A stretch of 64,000 nt of DNA, taken from Linnemannia schmuckeri (Eukaryota > Mortierellomycota > Mortierellomycetes > Mortierellales > Mortierellaceae). How positions within the stretch are numbered: position 1 is the stretch's first letter; the number at the start of each line of letters is the position of its first letter. The notes beneath the pieces are model-generated. The model searched no databases, was not told the DNA's origin, and saw only the letters and a program-made list of their open reading frames with translations. Of this stretch, positions 46,301-57,628 are shown one piece after another. The position numbers and the translations under genes are program-made. The DNA lies in the NCBI GenBank assembly GCA_029449235.1, contig JANATG010000008.1, positions 2,356,001 to 2,420,000 on the forward strand, in the 5' to 3' direction.

Positions 46301-46795
46301 GTTGCAGAGATGAGTGCCTTGGCCGTCGAAGCTGCGCGCACTCAGCCTGGAGGACAAAGCAAGGGAGGCAAGGATAGTCAGGGCGATGGCGAGGATAGTG
46401 ATGAGGATGGATCTACCACGCCCAAGGCTAAAAAGCCTGCTAACAACAAGTCTGGTTCTGGATCCAAGGGCGGTAGTGGTGCCAGCAGTGCCGCCAGTAA
46501 GAAGTCGACCAAGGGCGGCCTAAATTCTACTCCTGCTACTGCACTGTCTTCTTCGACCCCCTCATCCACGGCTACCGCTGCGCCTACAGAGTCTGTGAAT
46601 GGAATGTCGTCTGCTCAGAGCAAGGACGGTGATACTATCATGGAACCATTACCACCAGCTGCTCTTCCTCTGGCTACCAAGAAGTCGCAAGTCAATGGAA
46701 CGAGGGCGAAGGGCGGGAAGGCTGACGAGGATGAGGACGATGATGATGACGAGGATGATGAGAGCGAGGACCAGGAGATGGTCGATGCTGCATAA
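42705..46795 (+). CDS. bHLH-leucine zipper-like transcription factor with long polyQ tracts
   Basis: Four exons (42705-43589, 43881-45516, 45628-45700, 45826-46795) encode 1187 residues. Residues about 125-245 are almost pure Gln with some His and Leu; a second Gln tract follows in exon 2 and then a Ser/Pro/Thr-rich region with many SP/TP pairs. The bHLH lies at the start of exon 4: RRTSHKAAEQKRRDSLKN (basic region with His-Glu-Arg E-box contacts), FDDLRQMIPNIQEKSPSK (helix 1 and loop), VFLLKKSFDYICNLKAEV (helix 2). A heptad-like helix follows (DLELARVRAEHEFM). The HKAAEQKRR core is nearest the Myc/Mlx/Mondo class. The C-terminus has SKGG-type repeats, a basic KKP patch and an Asp/Glu run. 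It is probably a nuclear E-box regulator; targets are unknown. Confidence 0.85.
43083..43430 (+). repeat. CAG/CAA trinucleotide array coding for polyglutamine
   Basis: About 350 bp of mixed CAG and CAA codons inside exon 1 of the bHLH gene, broken by a few Leu, His and Pro codons. A pure CAG stretch lies near 43300-43330. Confidence 0.9.
43683..43712. repeat. 8-bp tandem repeat (TGTCCAAC, about 3.7 copies) in an intron
   Basis: Four consecutive TGTCCAAC-type units, the last partial, inside intron 1 of the bHLH gene. Confidence 0.8.
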
Positions 46796-46815
46796 AGATA
46801 CGAGACGCACACACA

Positions 46816-46852
<37 letters not shown>

Positions 46853-47137
46853 TTTTTTAGATATCACACACACCTCCCGCACAACTGCGCATTGCAACAA
46901 CCAGCACACCCATACTTTTAGATTTTTTGTTTAATAATGCATTTACACCGTTTGTTTTTTTTCTTGTAATAACTCCATGCGGAAGTTTGGCTCATGTTTT
47001 TTTATTATGTGTATTTGTAGTGCAATTAAGAATCAACACAGAAGTGACCTAGAGAAGGAGGACTATACAAAAGAAGAGAAAAGATTCCGAGTGCTCAATC
47101 CTCAATAAAGTACAATTCATGGCGATGCTGCATGGAG
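46796..47137. other. 3' region of the bHLH gene with (AC)n microsatellite
   Basis: A CA-dinucleotide array at 46807-46851 begins just after the stop codon. No gene is seen in the remainder. Confidence 0.5.
46807..46851. repeat. (AC)n microsatellite
   Basis: About 22 CA units with one AT interruption, directly 3' of the bHLH stop codon. Confidence 0.9.
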
Positions 47138-47564
47138 TCACTTCATGCAGAGCGGCAGGTCCTCCTTCACCTTATCCACGGAGGAGTAGTCGTCGTCGTA
47201 GTCGAAGAAGTAGTAGAACAAAGCGCGTTCAAACCGTTACCAATGATCAACCACCCGCTCTACATCGGCCTGGCCCATCACACGCTTTGTTTTCCCAGAA
47301 GCGAGAGCGAACGGCCCAAAGTGCTCCTGCAATTGCGTGAGCCCAGCCAAAACAATGCAGCCAACCTCTGACCCGGCTCCTTATATCGCCGCCCAATCTC
47401 ATGTCTTGGAAATACGAATAAGTATAGCTGAAGTAATCGTTCTCATATCGATCCAGACGTGATTTCAGATCTGACCGTTCGAGGCGAACCGGTAATCCGA
47501 TCTGCTTATACTGCTTGCTGCATAGCGTTAGCACAGACCAAGCTCTGTCTAGCTCGATTGACAT
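47138..47564 (-). pseudogene. Decayed coding stretch, family not recognised
   Basis: Protein-like sequence appears on the minus strand in more than one frame. The first block reads MSIELDRAWSVLTLCSKQYK onward to DLKSRLDRYENDYFSYTYSY. A second frame reads EVGCIVLAGLTQLQEHFGPF then ASGKTKRVMGQADVERVVDH before a TAA. Past that TAA the same frame continues RFERALFYYFFDYDDDYSSV and ends at a TGA at 47138. Aromatic-rich, codon-consistent text interrupted by a frame change and a stop suggests a dead gene. Confidence 0.35.
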
Positions 47565-50093
47565 TTTTTTTTAGTACCCTCAGGAACGCGATTTTTTCTC
47601 GATGCAAACATGCTATGCACTTATGGTTATGTATTTTTTGGAACTACAAGTTAAAAGGGCGATACAGATATCAGGGATACTATCTCCTTTACCTAAAAAA
47701 GAACACGAGGCCGACTCGATTTGAAAGATCCATAGTGAACAAGGACATGAAATGCAAAATCTTTCTTCCTGGGCATTGTTGGAACATGCATCCATACAAC
47801 AAAAAACTTGGATCGCGAACAGAATGAGTTCGTTTTCCTTGACTCTTTTTCGATGCAAACGATAGCGGTCACATCGGCTGTTGGAGCAGGGTCTATTTCT
47901 AAAGTTGGAACACAGCCTCAACATGGGTTTAAGCGATTGCCACTGTAGCGATTGTTTTTAGAGTTTCTCGTTGTTGGAGCCGTAACAAAAAACATAATAT
48001 TAGAAAAAGAACTAGCAAACTCTTGTGCTGTGCTTGGTGTAAAATGAAGGTGAAGGATGGTTTGTAACGAAAGCTTTCCGCTTCTTTTTAATATATGCTA
48101 CTACTCGGATTGCAATGTTTGTAATGGTTTTTTTTTTCACTACGATCATGCACAATTTCAATTCTTGGGTGACTTGTGGTATCTTTTTCCGACTGCGGGG
48201 GGGATTGACTTGGATGCGACTTTTAGTGAATTCCATTCCTCCTTTTCGTATTTATACCATGTTGTTATGGGCGGTAAATCGTTTGGGGCGTGATATGTTG
48301 AACAGAGCATACGTTGGTGGTTATTGATGGTCAAACTGGAGCGAATCTGCAAGGAGCAGAACATCCTTTTTAACCCGTTGATTTTGAGATCATAAAGGGC
48401 CCCCTTGACATGATACATGTAGAAACGAATAGGTATTGATTTTCGTGCTCACTCTAGTGTAGAGTAGAAAAAGGAGTATGGGTGGGTAAGTCGGTATGTG
48501 TGTAGGTGAAGGAATGTAAAGTAGAAAAAGGAGTAGCTAGCACTTACTCGAGTCTTGAAAAAAGAGATTGATAGCAGATAAGAAAAAATTGAATTGATCG
48601 TGCCAACGGGGATAGAAAGAATAGATGTAAAGGTGCAGTTCCCTCTTTGGTGATTTCAGAATTTTGGTTGTAGACGATATTGGACCGTGTATCAAAGTCC
48701 TCTGTCCCCTCCATCATTTTTTTTTACCGCTCAGCACATACATGCTACGCACGATTGAAGGCGTTCTTTTCTTCTTGTGGCAGGTGTGTTCAAAGAACCG
48801 CGCATAGGGATCACTTGTTCCAGACGGCCGCTCCTTGCTCCCACGACTTTTCTTTCGATTCAATTGAATGGAGCGCAGGATGGCCGAACGCCCATTTGTA
48901 GTGTTTTCATTTATTTGAGCACATGAATCTCCAGTTTGGTGTTGAAAGGTAGTGGAATGTGTAGCTTGGTATAAAAAGCACCCATTGGTCATAGAGGCGC
49001 TCACATTTCAGCGATGAATGGAGCCGATGCGGTACCCTTTTAGCCCCTCGCCATTGGTGATACAAGGATTCTCTGATTTGGTACATAAAATGAGAATGGC
49101 CTTAGGACTTTGTTCGTGACCCTTGGGCTCATAGGCAGGCTAAAACAAAACATTAGGTAAAAAAACGGTAGAGTATGGTGGAGGATGTGTGCGCGCACTT
49201 CCCCGTTTGTCGATATCAGTGTTCGTTTTACAGATGATACCGCAATGTCAAGGGTTGCTGTCTCTTCTTTTTTCATACTTCTGTTTGCAAAGGCGAATAC
49301 GTATGTACCCTTCCTCCCTCTTGTTTTTTGGTCTATTTCTGAACGATGCCGCAGGCTGATTCTATTGATCTTTTTCTCACTTTTCTAGCCGCTTTTTATT
49401 TTATTTTCGTTTACTTGAATGTTAGTACGTGCACGATCCTTTCTTCTTGACCCGCACGCGTAGGGGGCGACGCGGTGCGTGACAAGTTGTTGAGAGCGCG
49501 CGTATGGACATTCATGGGTATCAAAAATTCAGTGATAGACAAAAAGATATAGCGTGAGTTTCAGACTGTCCATTGTAAAAATAAGAGGCTTCTCTTCGAT
49601 ATCAAGAACATAGCGGCGATTCTGCAGATTCTCGACTCTTGGCGCTTCATGGAAAACCATTTGGACAGAAAAAAAAAAATTAAATATGATAGTTCGCACG
49701 GATGGTGCAACTGCAATGGTGAGACCACTTTGGCCATTCCGACTGTGTTTGCTTGTAACCTTGTCGTTTGATACCCAAGGATCTCTTTGTTCCTATCGCT
49801 TTCATACTATTATTTTTCAATGCGGAAATTTGTAGCTTGAAAGAATGTTCATTCAATCTCATCCTTTTTCATACTTTGGTTGCGGTACGTTTTGCTGTCG
49901 CATAGAGCTTTCTTTTTATTTTGAAACTATTGGAAGAAGATTTCGATAGCTTCATACAGTTCGTTCTTTTTACGATTCATTTCTCGTTGTTTGGTGCTTT
50001 TTGCACCTGCAAATATATTCAGCGGATGTTCTATTTACGACCCCGGTACACCATTATTTTGTTCAGTTCATAGAAAACGATTACCAAAATACA

Positions 50094-50129
<36 letters not shown>

Positions 50130-50303
50130 ATTCTGAGAGACGTGGTGGGGAAGGAAAGAAAGAGGCGAGCCCAGCTTCTCATACGCCCTCCCATTTTTCG
50201 CCCTGATCCTGACACTATGCACCTGTGACCATGCATGTGCACTGTTAATCAGACCTCCGACAAAAACCAACTTTCATCACTCGGCCTGACCTCCGTCTGC
50301 TTC
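47565..50303. other. AT-rich region, no gene seen
   Basis: A 2.7-kb stretch with many short open frames and no recognisable family. A 30-nt poly(dT) run lies at 50099-50128, close to the 3' end of the zinc-finger gene. Confidence 0.45.
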
Positions 50304-51510
50304 TCATAGACCACTGCACTGCAAACAGTACCTGACAGACTTCAAGTACGCCATCGTCAGGTTTGACTTGTTCGCGTTGAACTTCTTCTTGAGAACCCCA
50401 GCAGTTCTCCAACTGATCACCGCCGTGCAATTCTCCGTCGCGCAGATTCTGTTTGGGAAAGGCGAGTTGAGTCGGAGCCTGTGGTTGACAAGGACGTTGT
50501 AGTCGCGGCGCTGGGAGTATGTGAAGAGCTTGAGGTCGTTGGTGCTGTCGACCCAGTGAGTGGGTTTGGCTCTCCCGCCGCCGTCAATGAACTAAGGGAG
50601 GAGAATGGAGAAAAAGTGAGGAGAGTGTACGGTTTAATGATTAACGGCGACTATAGGTTAGGATGTGAGGGTTCTGGTTGGTGATAAGAAATCTGAGGAA
50701 GAATGAGAATGAGCTGACATAATTTAACAGCGATGTGAAAGGCAGCGATGAGGGCTGTTGATGATACGGAGAGGTGAGACCCTGAGCTGACGATGTAGTC
50801 GATGGTGGTACTCAGGGTTGGCGAGTACGTAAACGAGTGGAGCCACGGGGTTGAGGATGATGTCGATATCCAAAATCAGCGATAATGTGAATGGGTTGCG
50901 TCCTTGAGTCCGAAGTTGAAAATCGAAGACGTCGGTGAAGACGAAAACAGAGAGTGATGGAAAGGCTGCAGAAGAGGGACAGGAAGGAAGAGGTACTTAC
51001 CTTGATGATGCCCTTGACCATTTCCGTTCCTGTGGGGAAGAGGATATCGACCTTATGCATATACTCGGGCAGGCCCTTCCGCAGGTCCGCAGCATAGACC
51101 ACGCAGACTGTGTACGCTAGTACCAATTGCAGGCAAAAATAAGAAAAAAGTGAGCAAGATGTCAGATTGACTCAAAAAAGATTAAAATGAAGCAGCCTAA
51201 TAAAAGAGAACATACCGACGCCAATGGCATCATCAGGAAGCTGTCGAGTAGCCGGCTCGGTGGATCCGGTCGAAATTCCATCGTCTGCGACCTGTTCAAA
51301 GTCCGAGTCATCGCCGTCATCTTCTCCATCCTCAGCGCTCTCGTCCATGGCAGCTTCGTCGATCTCCATGTCGACATCGGCGGTGCCTTCCTGCTGCCCA
51401 ATCATATTCCTAGCGACAGAGGCCAGCAAGTTGTGGTACCCTTGTAAATGCCTGTACAAGCCCCCTGTGGTCTTGTAGACTTTCTGGCACCAACTGCACG
51501 AAAAGGTCAT
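50304..51510 (-). CDS. C2H2 zinc-finger protein with unrecognised C-terminal region
   Basis: Three exons (51216-51510, 51001-51116, 50304-50591), all phases closing, encode 232 residues. One zinc finger starts the protein: CSWCQKVYKTTGGLYRHLQGYH (C-x2-C-x12-H-x4-H type). A strongly acidic linker (residues about 45-80) follows. The rest (YTVCVVYAADLRKGLPEYMH, VDILFPTGTEMVKGIIKFID, WVDSTNDLKLFTYSQRRDYN, RICATENCTAVISWRTAG, LKSVRYCLQCSGL) belongs to no family I know. It has several Cys residues, including CATENC and CLQC pairs that could form a second metal site. The 409-bp second intron contains coding-like text, so an extra exon cannot be excluded. Nuclear DNA binding is inference. Confidence 0.65.
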
Positions 51511-53658
51511 GGCGAAGAGATGGTTGTTTTGGTGGATAAAATATGTGTGGTTGTGAAAGAGAAGGTAGGCGGACTAGATGGATGGTGTGATGGTGGATGT
51601 GTAGGAGTGTTGATGGTGAATCGGTGGATTGAAGCGGACGGAAGGCGGAAGGAACAAAGGAAAGGAGGAAGGGAGGAGAAGAGAAAAAAGCAGGAGAGGG
51701 GAAGACTAAAAGTTACAATGCAGACATCTTTTTAAATGGTTACCACCAGAGTCAGTAAGGCCGATAACGGGTGCGACCAGTTCATAAAAGAGATGTCTTT
51801 TTTCCAGCCCTGGAACCATATAGCAAGCCTTGTACTTTGAGCTTCTGTGGAAAGTGTGGATTTTGTTGATAAATTCTTTGTTCCCGGGGAGAATTCAGCC
51901 TTTTTTTTTTTTTTTTTTTTTAAGTTTACCACATAAGGCAGCATTGGGCATATGGACAAAAAAATACCACAAAGTACCCTCACTTACAGTGCCATAGGCA
52001 AGCCTCCAAAAACGCGTCGAAAAATCCAAGTCCTATGAACTAACTGAGCATCAGTGCGCATCGTCGCTCTGTTCCCATGTCTCAAATCGCGCTTCTCCTG
52101 ATTAATGTAAAACTAGCCCGAGGGCCAAAGCAACCGTAGGAAAACAGAGAGTATTTTCAAGGTAAAAAGGTGCCTAGATTTGCTTCCCTCCTCCCTGTTT
52201 TTAGCTTGCACTCTAACAGTTTCCCCTCCCCCTCTCTATCACCTCCAAGCCGGTTGTTGACAATGCTTATTGATTTGTGTAGAACTTGCCACCCTCGTCT
52301 CCAGTAGTCCTTCCTTCTTTGCTACCCCTCTGGTCCCTTCTTTTTCGCCTCCTTCGTACTTCCCTTTTTTTGCCTCCTTCTTCTCTCTTACTCATGCCCC
52401 TCTCCCTTCTCCCTATAATTTTCTCCTTTATTTGTGTTATATTCGCTCGCACGTTAATTTCGTTTCTAAGTGTCGGTGTGTAGCAAGCGAAACAGGAAAA
52501 AAAAGGAGTGTCAGTATTTTGGTAATGAAATGGTGCTGTGATACGAGGAGGGTTCAGATCGATTTCTCTCTAAGCGAGAGCCGCAAATGACAACCAAGAC
52601 AAAACAGAACAAGGAGAGTTGAAGTAGGGACAAAGGACAAGGGACGGAGTGAATTCAACGGTCTCCTCTCATAATCAAGACGACCACCACCATCCATTTG
52701 CTTTTTGTTAATTATAGCATGAGATGGTGGTTTGAAGTCGAATGTATGTGCGAGTCGATGACAGGGAGGACTATGATGATGATGTGCTCTTAGGATAGCA
52801 CATACACACACCGAGGTCATGGAAACACAGACCGATGAAAGGGAAGAGTGGATCCTAGGTACAGAATAGCCAGTGTGTCACACGTTTGAATGCAATAAGT
52901 GACGGAGGAGAGACAGAACGAGGAGAGAAAATAGCACATTACCGACCAAACAAAAAAGAAAAAAGATATGAACAACAGGCGAAAGATAAAGAAGAAAAGA
53001 CGACCGATGACACGCTGGGGTCAGCCCCTTGTTTTTATTGTTCTTTTGTATCAGAATTAGCATTGCTCTCCCTTTCTAATAAAGAAAACACAATCAAATG
53101 CATCAAACAGTCGTTGAGGGCAATTGTCCCTGCACTGTTGTGTCGGTATCGTACTGTTTTTTTTCTGCCTCTTTCTTTTTCTTTTTCTTTCACTTCCCTT
53201 TTTGTCTCATTACCCTCTTCCTAACATCGATCCCACTCGTCCACTCTTTTCTTACACGGCATCCGATACAACTCATTCACCATTTCTCTCCTCTACTGCA
53301 ACACCATCCTATCATCACTTCCGCGCTTTTTCCTTTTTGTCTCTGTCCACCTGTCAGCGTCAGCCTCACTCTTTCCTCACTTTCTTTAACGACACCTTCC
53401 TTCTTTCTTGTCCTTCTTCTCGTACACTTGTCCCTTCTCACTTTCACCTTGTACTCGCTTTACTTACCCCCGATACCGAACCCTGGTCCTCACCTTCTCC
53501 GATTCAAACGCCACGTTCCATTCGAAGACCGGAGAACACCAACACCAGGAGCAATAATAGGCTTCAAACAGTTACCGATACCCTCCTGTCTTCCCATCCT
53601 TCCATCCTCTTCTTACTCATCTCTCTCCCTTCCACACTCTCAATTTCGTCCCACTATA
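51511..53658. other. Divergent promoter region between zinc-finger gene and kinase gene
   Basis: It holds a poly(dT) run at 51901-51921, C/T-rich blocks at 52190-52450 and 53150-53650, and no convincing gene. The open frame running into the kinase start from 53098 is low-complexity leader sequence. Confidence 0.5.
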
Positions 53659-56600
53659 ATGCCCTCATCCACAGAATACCATTCATATTCACCAAGCTCC
53701 TCTTCATCCGTTACAATCATCGCTTCGCCAGCACCCTCCTACGTCTCGACCCACCTTCCCTCTAAACTAAAGTCCTTCTTCAAGTTTGGAGGCGTGAAAC
53801 GATACAACACCAGCAATAACGACGCTTCGCATCCTCCAGCCTACCCAACTCCGGCCGACAATAAGACTTCGGTAGGTTGAGTGCTTGCTACTTTCTTCTT
53901 TGCTTTGGGTGTGTGTGTCCGACTACACTCGATGTACAGGAATGTAACCGAAACACTGGCAGGTTATTTGAAGACGAAGCACGAGACAGGAGTGTAAGGA
54001 TCAGGAAGGAGATCAAGCCCAACAAATGTCAATGATCATGGTGCTTGTGCTTATGTTTATGTGCGAGAGAGCGATTGTTGACCCTCCTCCACAGCACGCA
54101 GCACACAGCTTTGAGTTTAAGAGTTGCTGCATGTGTGATGTGGCGAGAGAGTATTTTTTTTATGCTCAGATGTACTCCTTACCTTTCTCGTTCTGTGTCC
54201 TGAAGCGGGGTCCACCCTCAATACCCACGGACCCCCTTTTTGCTCAATTCAATTGCCTTGACACGGAGGGACGGAGTGCCCTCGTTTTTAAAAGGAATCC
54301 CAAGGAAGGGGAACCGGGGCACCATCCTTTTCTTTCTTTACGCTGTAACACTTCCATACGCCTCCATACACCACCTTTTTTGCTATCCTGTCCTTTGAGT
54401 CGTAGTCTCCTCGAGGCAAGGAAGGAAGGAAGGAAGGAAAGAAGTAACACAAAAAAACCGTTGAAGAGAGAGAAAGAGTGAGAGACGCCTTGTATTTCCT
54501 TGATATTTCATGTCTTTCACCAACTTCACGATTCCATTCCCACACGTCCCTTCCACTTCTTTCACACCTGTCTTTTGTTGTGCCAACAACAGTATATTTT
54601 GCTCTTCTCTCTCATCTCATTTATTCACTTCACTCTTCATCCCATTCTGTTCTGACGGCAATCAACTTTCCTCTCCACTCATTCTGCTAATCTGGCCCAT
54701 TCACCCCAAAACTAGCTCCTCTCTCACCAACCAACGACTTCGCCGCTTATTTGAATTCAGTCTTTGCTTTTGTGTCTTCAATTCCTTTTTCCACTTCCAC
54801 AAACCTACAAATACACACCACCATATCATTCTCTCTTACTTCCGCCACCACTCACAATCACGCGGTTCACCTGGATATTAAAACACCCCGAAGAAGCCCT
54901 ATGCTAACATTACCTGATTCATTGGTGCCTTCGCAGTTCCTCAGAAGAGCAGCCTCAACCCCCAACAACAAATCCGCCATTTTAGCCGCAGACGAATCAC
55001 AGAAACACAAGAACAATACAGCTTCTTCGACCCATGGTCAGCAAGGCGTCACCGCCGGCGGTGGCTACGACCCATCCTCGCCCGCCGCGAAATCCAACAC
55101 CACCCTCAGTTCTACCATGACCTCCACATCCTCCGCCGGCACAGTCACGACAAAGTATAGTACGGGTGAGTCAAAACTGAGCGGGTTGCGACTCAACATA
55201 CCCAAGAGCCCTAATGGATCTCTAGGATCAGGACCAGGTGGAGCATCGGCATTGGATCTGAGGCGCATTGGGACCTTCCGCAGGACGTATTCGTCTAATT
55301 CGATCAAGAAAAAGTCGGTTGAGGTAACGCCTAGTAGTTTTGAGAAGATCCGGCTCCTTGGAAAAGGCGATGTTGGCAAAGTGTACCTTGTTCGACAAAA
55401 GGATACCGAACGCCTCTATGCCATGAAAGGTACATTTTGTCATACATGCGGTGCTATTGCGTTGTTTGTTGAATGAGAACAAGGGAACCATTGTTGTCGT
55501 CATGTCATGTCATCAAGAAGACTTAGACTAGTGCTGTTCCTTCCTTGGCGCCTTGTTTAGTCCTTTCCTTTATTTTCCATCCTTCCTTTCCTATCATGGC
55601 AGCTCAAACTAATCATTCTCCTTTCTCCTCCCCCCTTTCCACTTCTCTCTCCCCACACATTTTTCTGCTGCACGGATCGCGATATCTTTTTTCTTGCCGT
55701 CTTGCAGTGTTGTCAAAGAAGGAGATGATCCGACGCAACAAGATCAAGCGCGCATTTGCAGAACAGGAGATCCTGGCCACATCCAACCATCCCTTCATCG
55801 TCACTCTCTACCACTCTTTCCAGTCTGAGGAGTATCTTTATCTTTGCATGGAGTATTGTATGGGCGGAGAGTTCTTTCGAGGTAAGGAAAAGAAACCCTG
55901 TTCATGAACATGCTTATCTATTCTTACTAACATCTTTGGACTTCTTTTACTGAAAACTGACAAATTGTTTTTGTGCACATTTCTGTAGCACTGCAAATGC
56001 GGCCAGGGAAGCATTTGTTGGAGGAAGATGCAAAGTTCTATGCGGCAGAAGTTATCGCAGCACTAGAGTACCTGCATCTTATGGGCTTTATCTACCGCGA
56101 TCTCAAGCCCGAGAGTACGTTCACTTTATTTCCCTATGCCAATCCTAGAAACGCTTCTGCTTCTTCGTTTTAACATTGGACGAAACCTTATTAACTTTTA
56201 CCACCACAAACTTGAACATGAATAGATATTTTGCTGCACCAGACTGGACACATCATGCTCACGGACTTTGATCTCTCGAAACAGTCGTCTCCTGCGGGCG
56301 AACCCACCATTGTTAAGAATGCGTCACCCTCCATGCCTCCCGCTATTGATACAAAGTCGTGTATTGCCCATCTGCGGACTAACAGTTTTGTTGGTACTGA
56401 AGGTAATTGCAAGTACTCATATGATAAACCGGATAGGATTAATTAGAATGGCAGGATAAGGAAGCCTCGTTTCTTGTGTCCAGGTAGCTAATTATCTGAT
56501 TCTCCTTCTCTTTCTCAAATGATGGCAAATAGAATATATTGCGCCAGAGGTGATCAAGGGCCACGGCCACACATCCGCCGTCGACTGGTGGACACTCGGA

Positions 56601-57243
56601 ATCCTTATTTACGAAATGCTCTTCTCCTCCACACCCTTCAAAGGCCGTGATCGCAACGCAACCTTCTCCGCCATCCTCGAAAAAGAAGTTGTTTTCCCCA
56701 CTCCTAACCCTTCCACCTCCCCCCCTTCCTCTTCGTCCTCCTCCACCCACCCCAACAACCCCAATCCCGTCTCGCCACAAAATATCACTCCCGCCTGCAA
56801 AGCCGTCATCCGCGAACTGCTCATCAAGGACGACCAAGTGAGGCTGGGGAGCAGGGCGGGCGCGAGTGATGTGAAACAACATGCGTTTTTCAAGAACACC
56901 AATTGGGCCTTGTTGAGGCACCTCCCGCCGCCGATTATCCCGCAGCAGAGTTTTGGGACCGACGCTGTGAACTTTAGAAAGATGGCGGAGAGTGTTAGCT
57001 TGGATATGGAGGGTGAGGAATTGGTCCACCAGAAGGAGTATGGAGGTTATGGGGGTGGACCAGGAGGCAAAAACCCCTTTGCGAAGTTTAGCTCAGGTAA
57101 GATTGGATTGCCGTTTGTTCAAGGGTGCACGGGGTTGTTTTTTCATCCATTGACCAAGTTAATTTATGGTTACTAACCTGTTTACTTTTTTGGTTTGTTT
57201 CTCATTAGTCACGCTCCTGCACGATGGCGACGATGACGTCTGA
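53659..57243 (+). CDS. FPK1: AGC-family protein kinase of the Fpk1/NRC-2 (phototropin-like) type
   Basis: Seven exons (53659-53871, 54937-55429, 55708-55881, 55989-56114, 56226-56402, 56533-57096, 57209-57243) encode 593 residues. The kinase domain starts at about residue 205: LLGKGDVGKVYLV (Gly loop), LYAMKVLSKKEM (Lys), YRDLKPENILLH (catalytic loop), LTDFDLSKQ (DFD in place of DFG, typical of this subgroup), VGTEEYIAPEV and HTSAVDWWTLGILIYEMLF. The activation loop has the extended insertion of the group. A PNPFAKFSS-like tail lies near the end, with the acidic end LLHDGDDDV. Yeast Fpk1/Fpk2 phosphorylate lipid flippases; Neurospora NRC-2 controls conidiation. Exon 1 is Ser-rich with SKLKSFFKFGG. 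The first intron is 1.07 kb, so the start is less certain than the domain. Confidence 0.9.
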
Positions 57244-57435
57244 GAGGGACATTTGCCTAACTCATACCATACGACAAACACACATTGCCCAACAGCAGGT
57301 GGCACCCAAAAAGATCCGCATATTATTTCCATTCACTATTCGTCTTCGTACCTCATTTGTACCCAAATCCATTATACATATCCTAATTCAATTCTTTGTA
57401 CTTTTATTTTACGCCTCTTATTCATTGTTCTCGCA

Positions 57436-57441
57436 AATAAA
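57436..57441 (+). terminator. Polyadenylation signal of the kinase gene
   Basis: AATAAA lies 193 nt downstream of the kinase stop codon. Confidence 0.4.
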
Positions 57442-57489
57442 CATAATCACATAATCGCGAACTATGTTTGTGGCGCTATGTTTTTTTGG

Positions 57490-57512
57490 TTTATTTTATT
57501 TTATTTTATTTT
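57490..57512 (-). terminator. Overlapping polyadenylation signals of pacC
   Basis: A TTATTTTATTTT array reads AATAAAATAAAA on the minus strand, about 120 nt past the pacC stop codon. Confidence 0.4.
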
Positions 57513-57628
57513 CTGTTCATACAGCAATGAGAGTATTCATATAAAGCGAGAAAAAGAAAAGATTACAGGGCGGAAAGGTAATACAGAGCGTGCAAAGAAC
57601 AAAGTTACTTAAAACAGAGAAAAAGAAA

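Larger units (their letters stand above)
57244..57628. other. Shared 3' region of convergent kinase and pacC genes
   Basis: It carries AATAAA for the kinase at 57436-57441 and, for pacC on the minus strand, several overlapping AATAAA signals in the TTTTA array at 57490-57512. Confidence 0.55.

Noticed and set aside
50592..51000. Extra exon inside the zinc-finger gene's second intron (for example LSTTIDYIVSSGSHLSVSST)
   Set aside because: No acceptor gives phase 0 for that frame, while joining the flanking exons directly keeps the frame. Kept only as a caveat.
53098..53658. In-frame N-terminal extension of the kinase
   Set aside because: The translated text is Phe/Leu/Ser/Pro from pyrimidine-rich leader DNA; the later ATG at 53659 begins sequence with normal composition.
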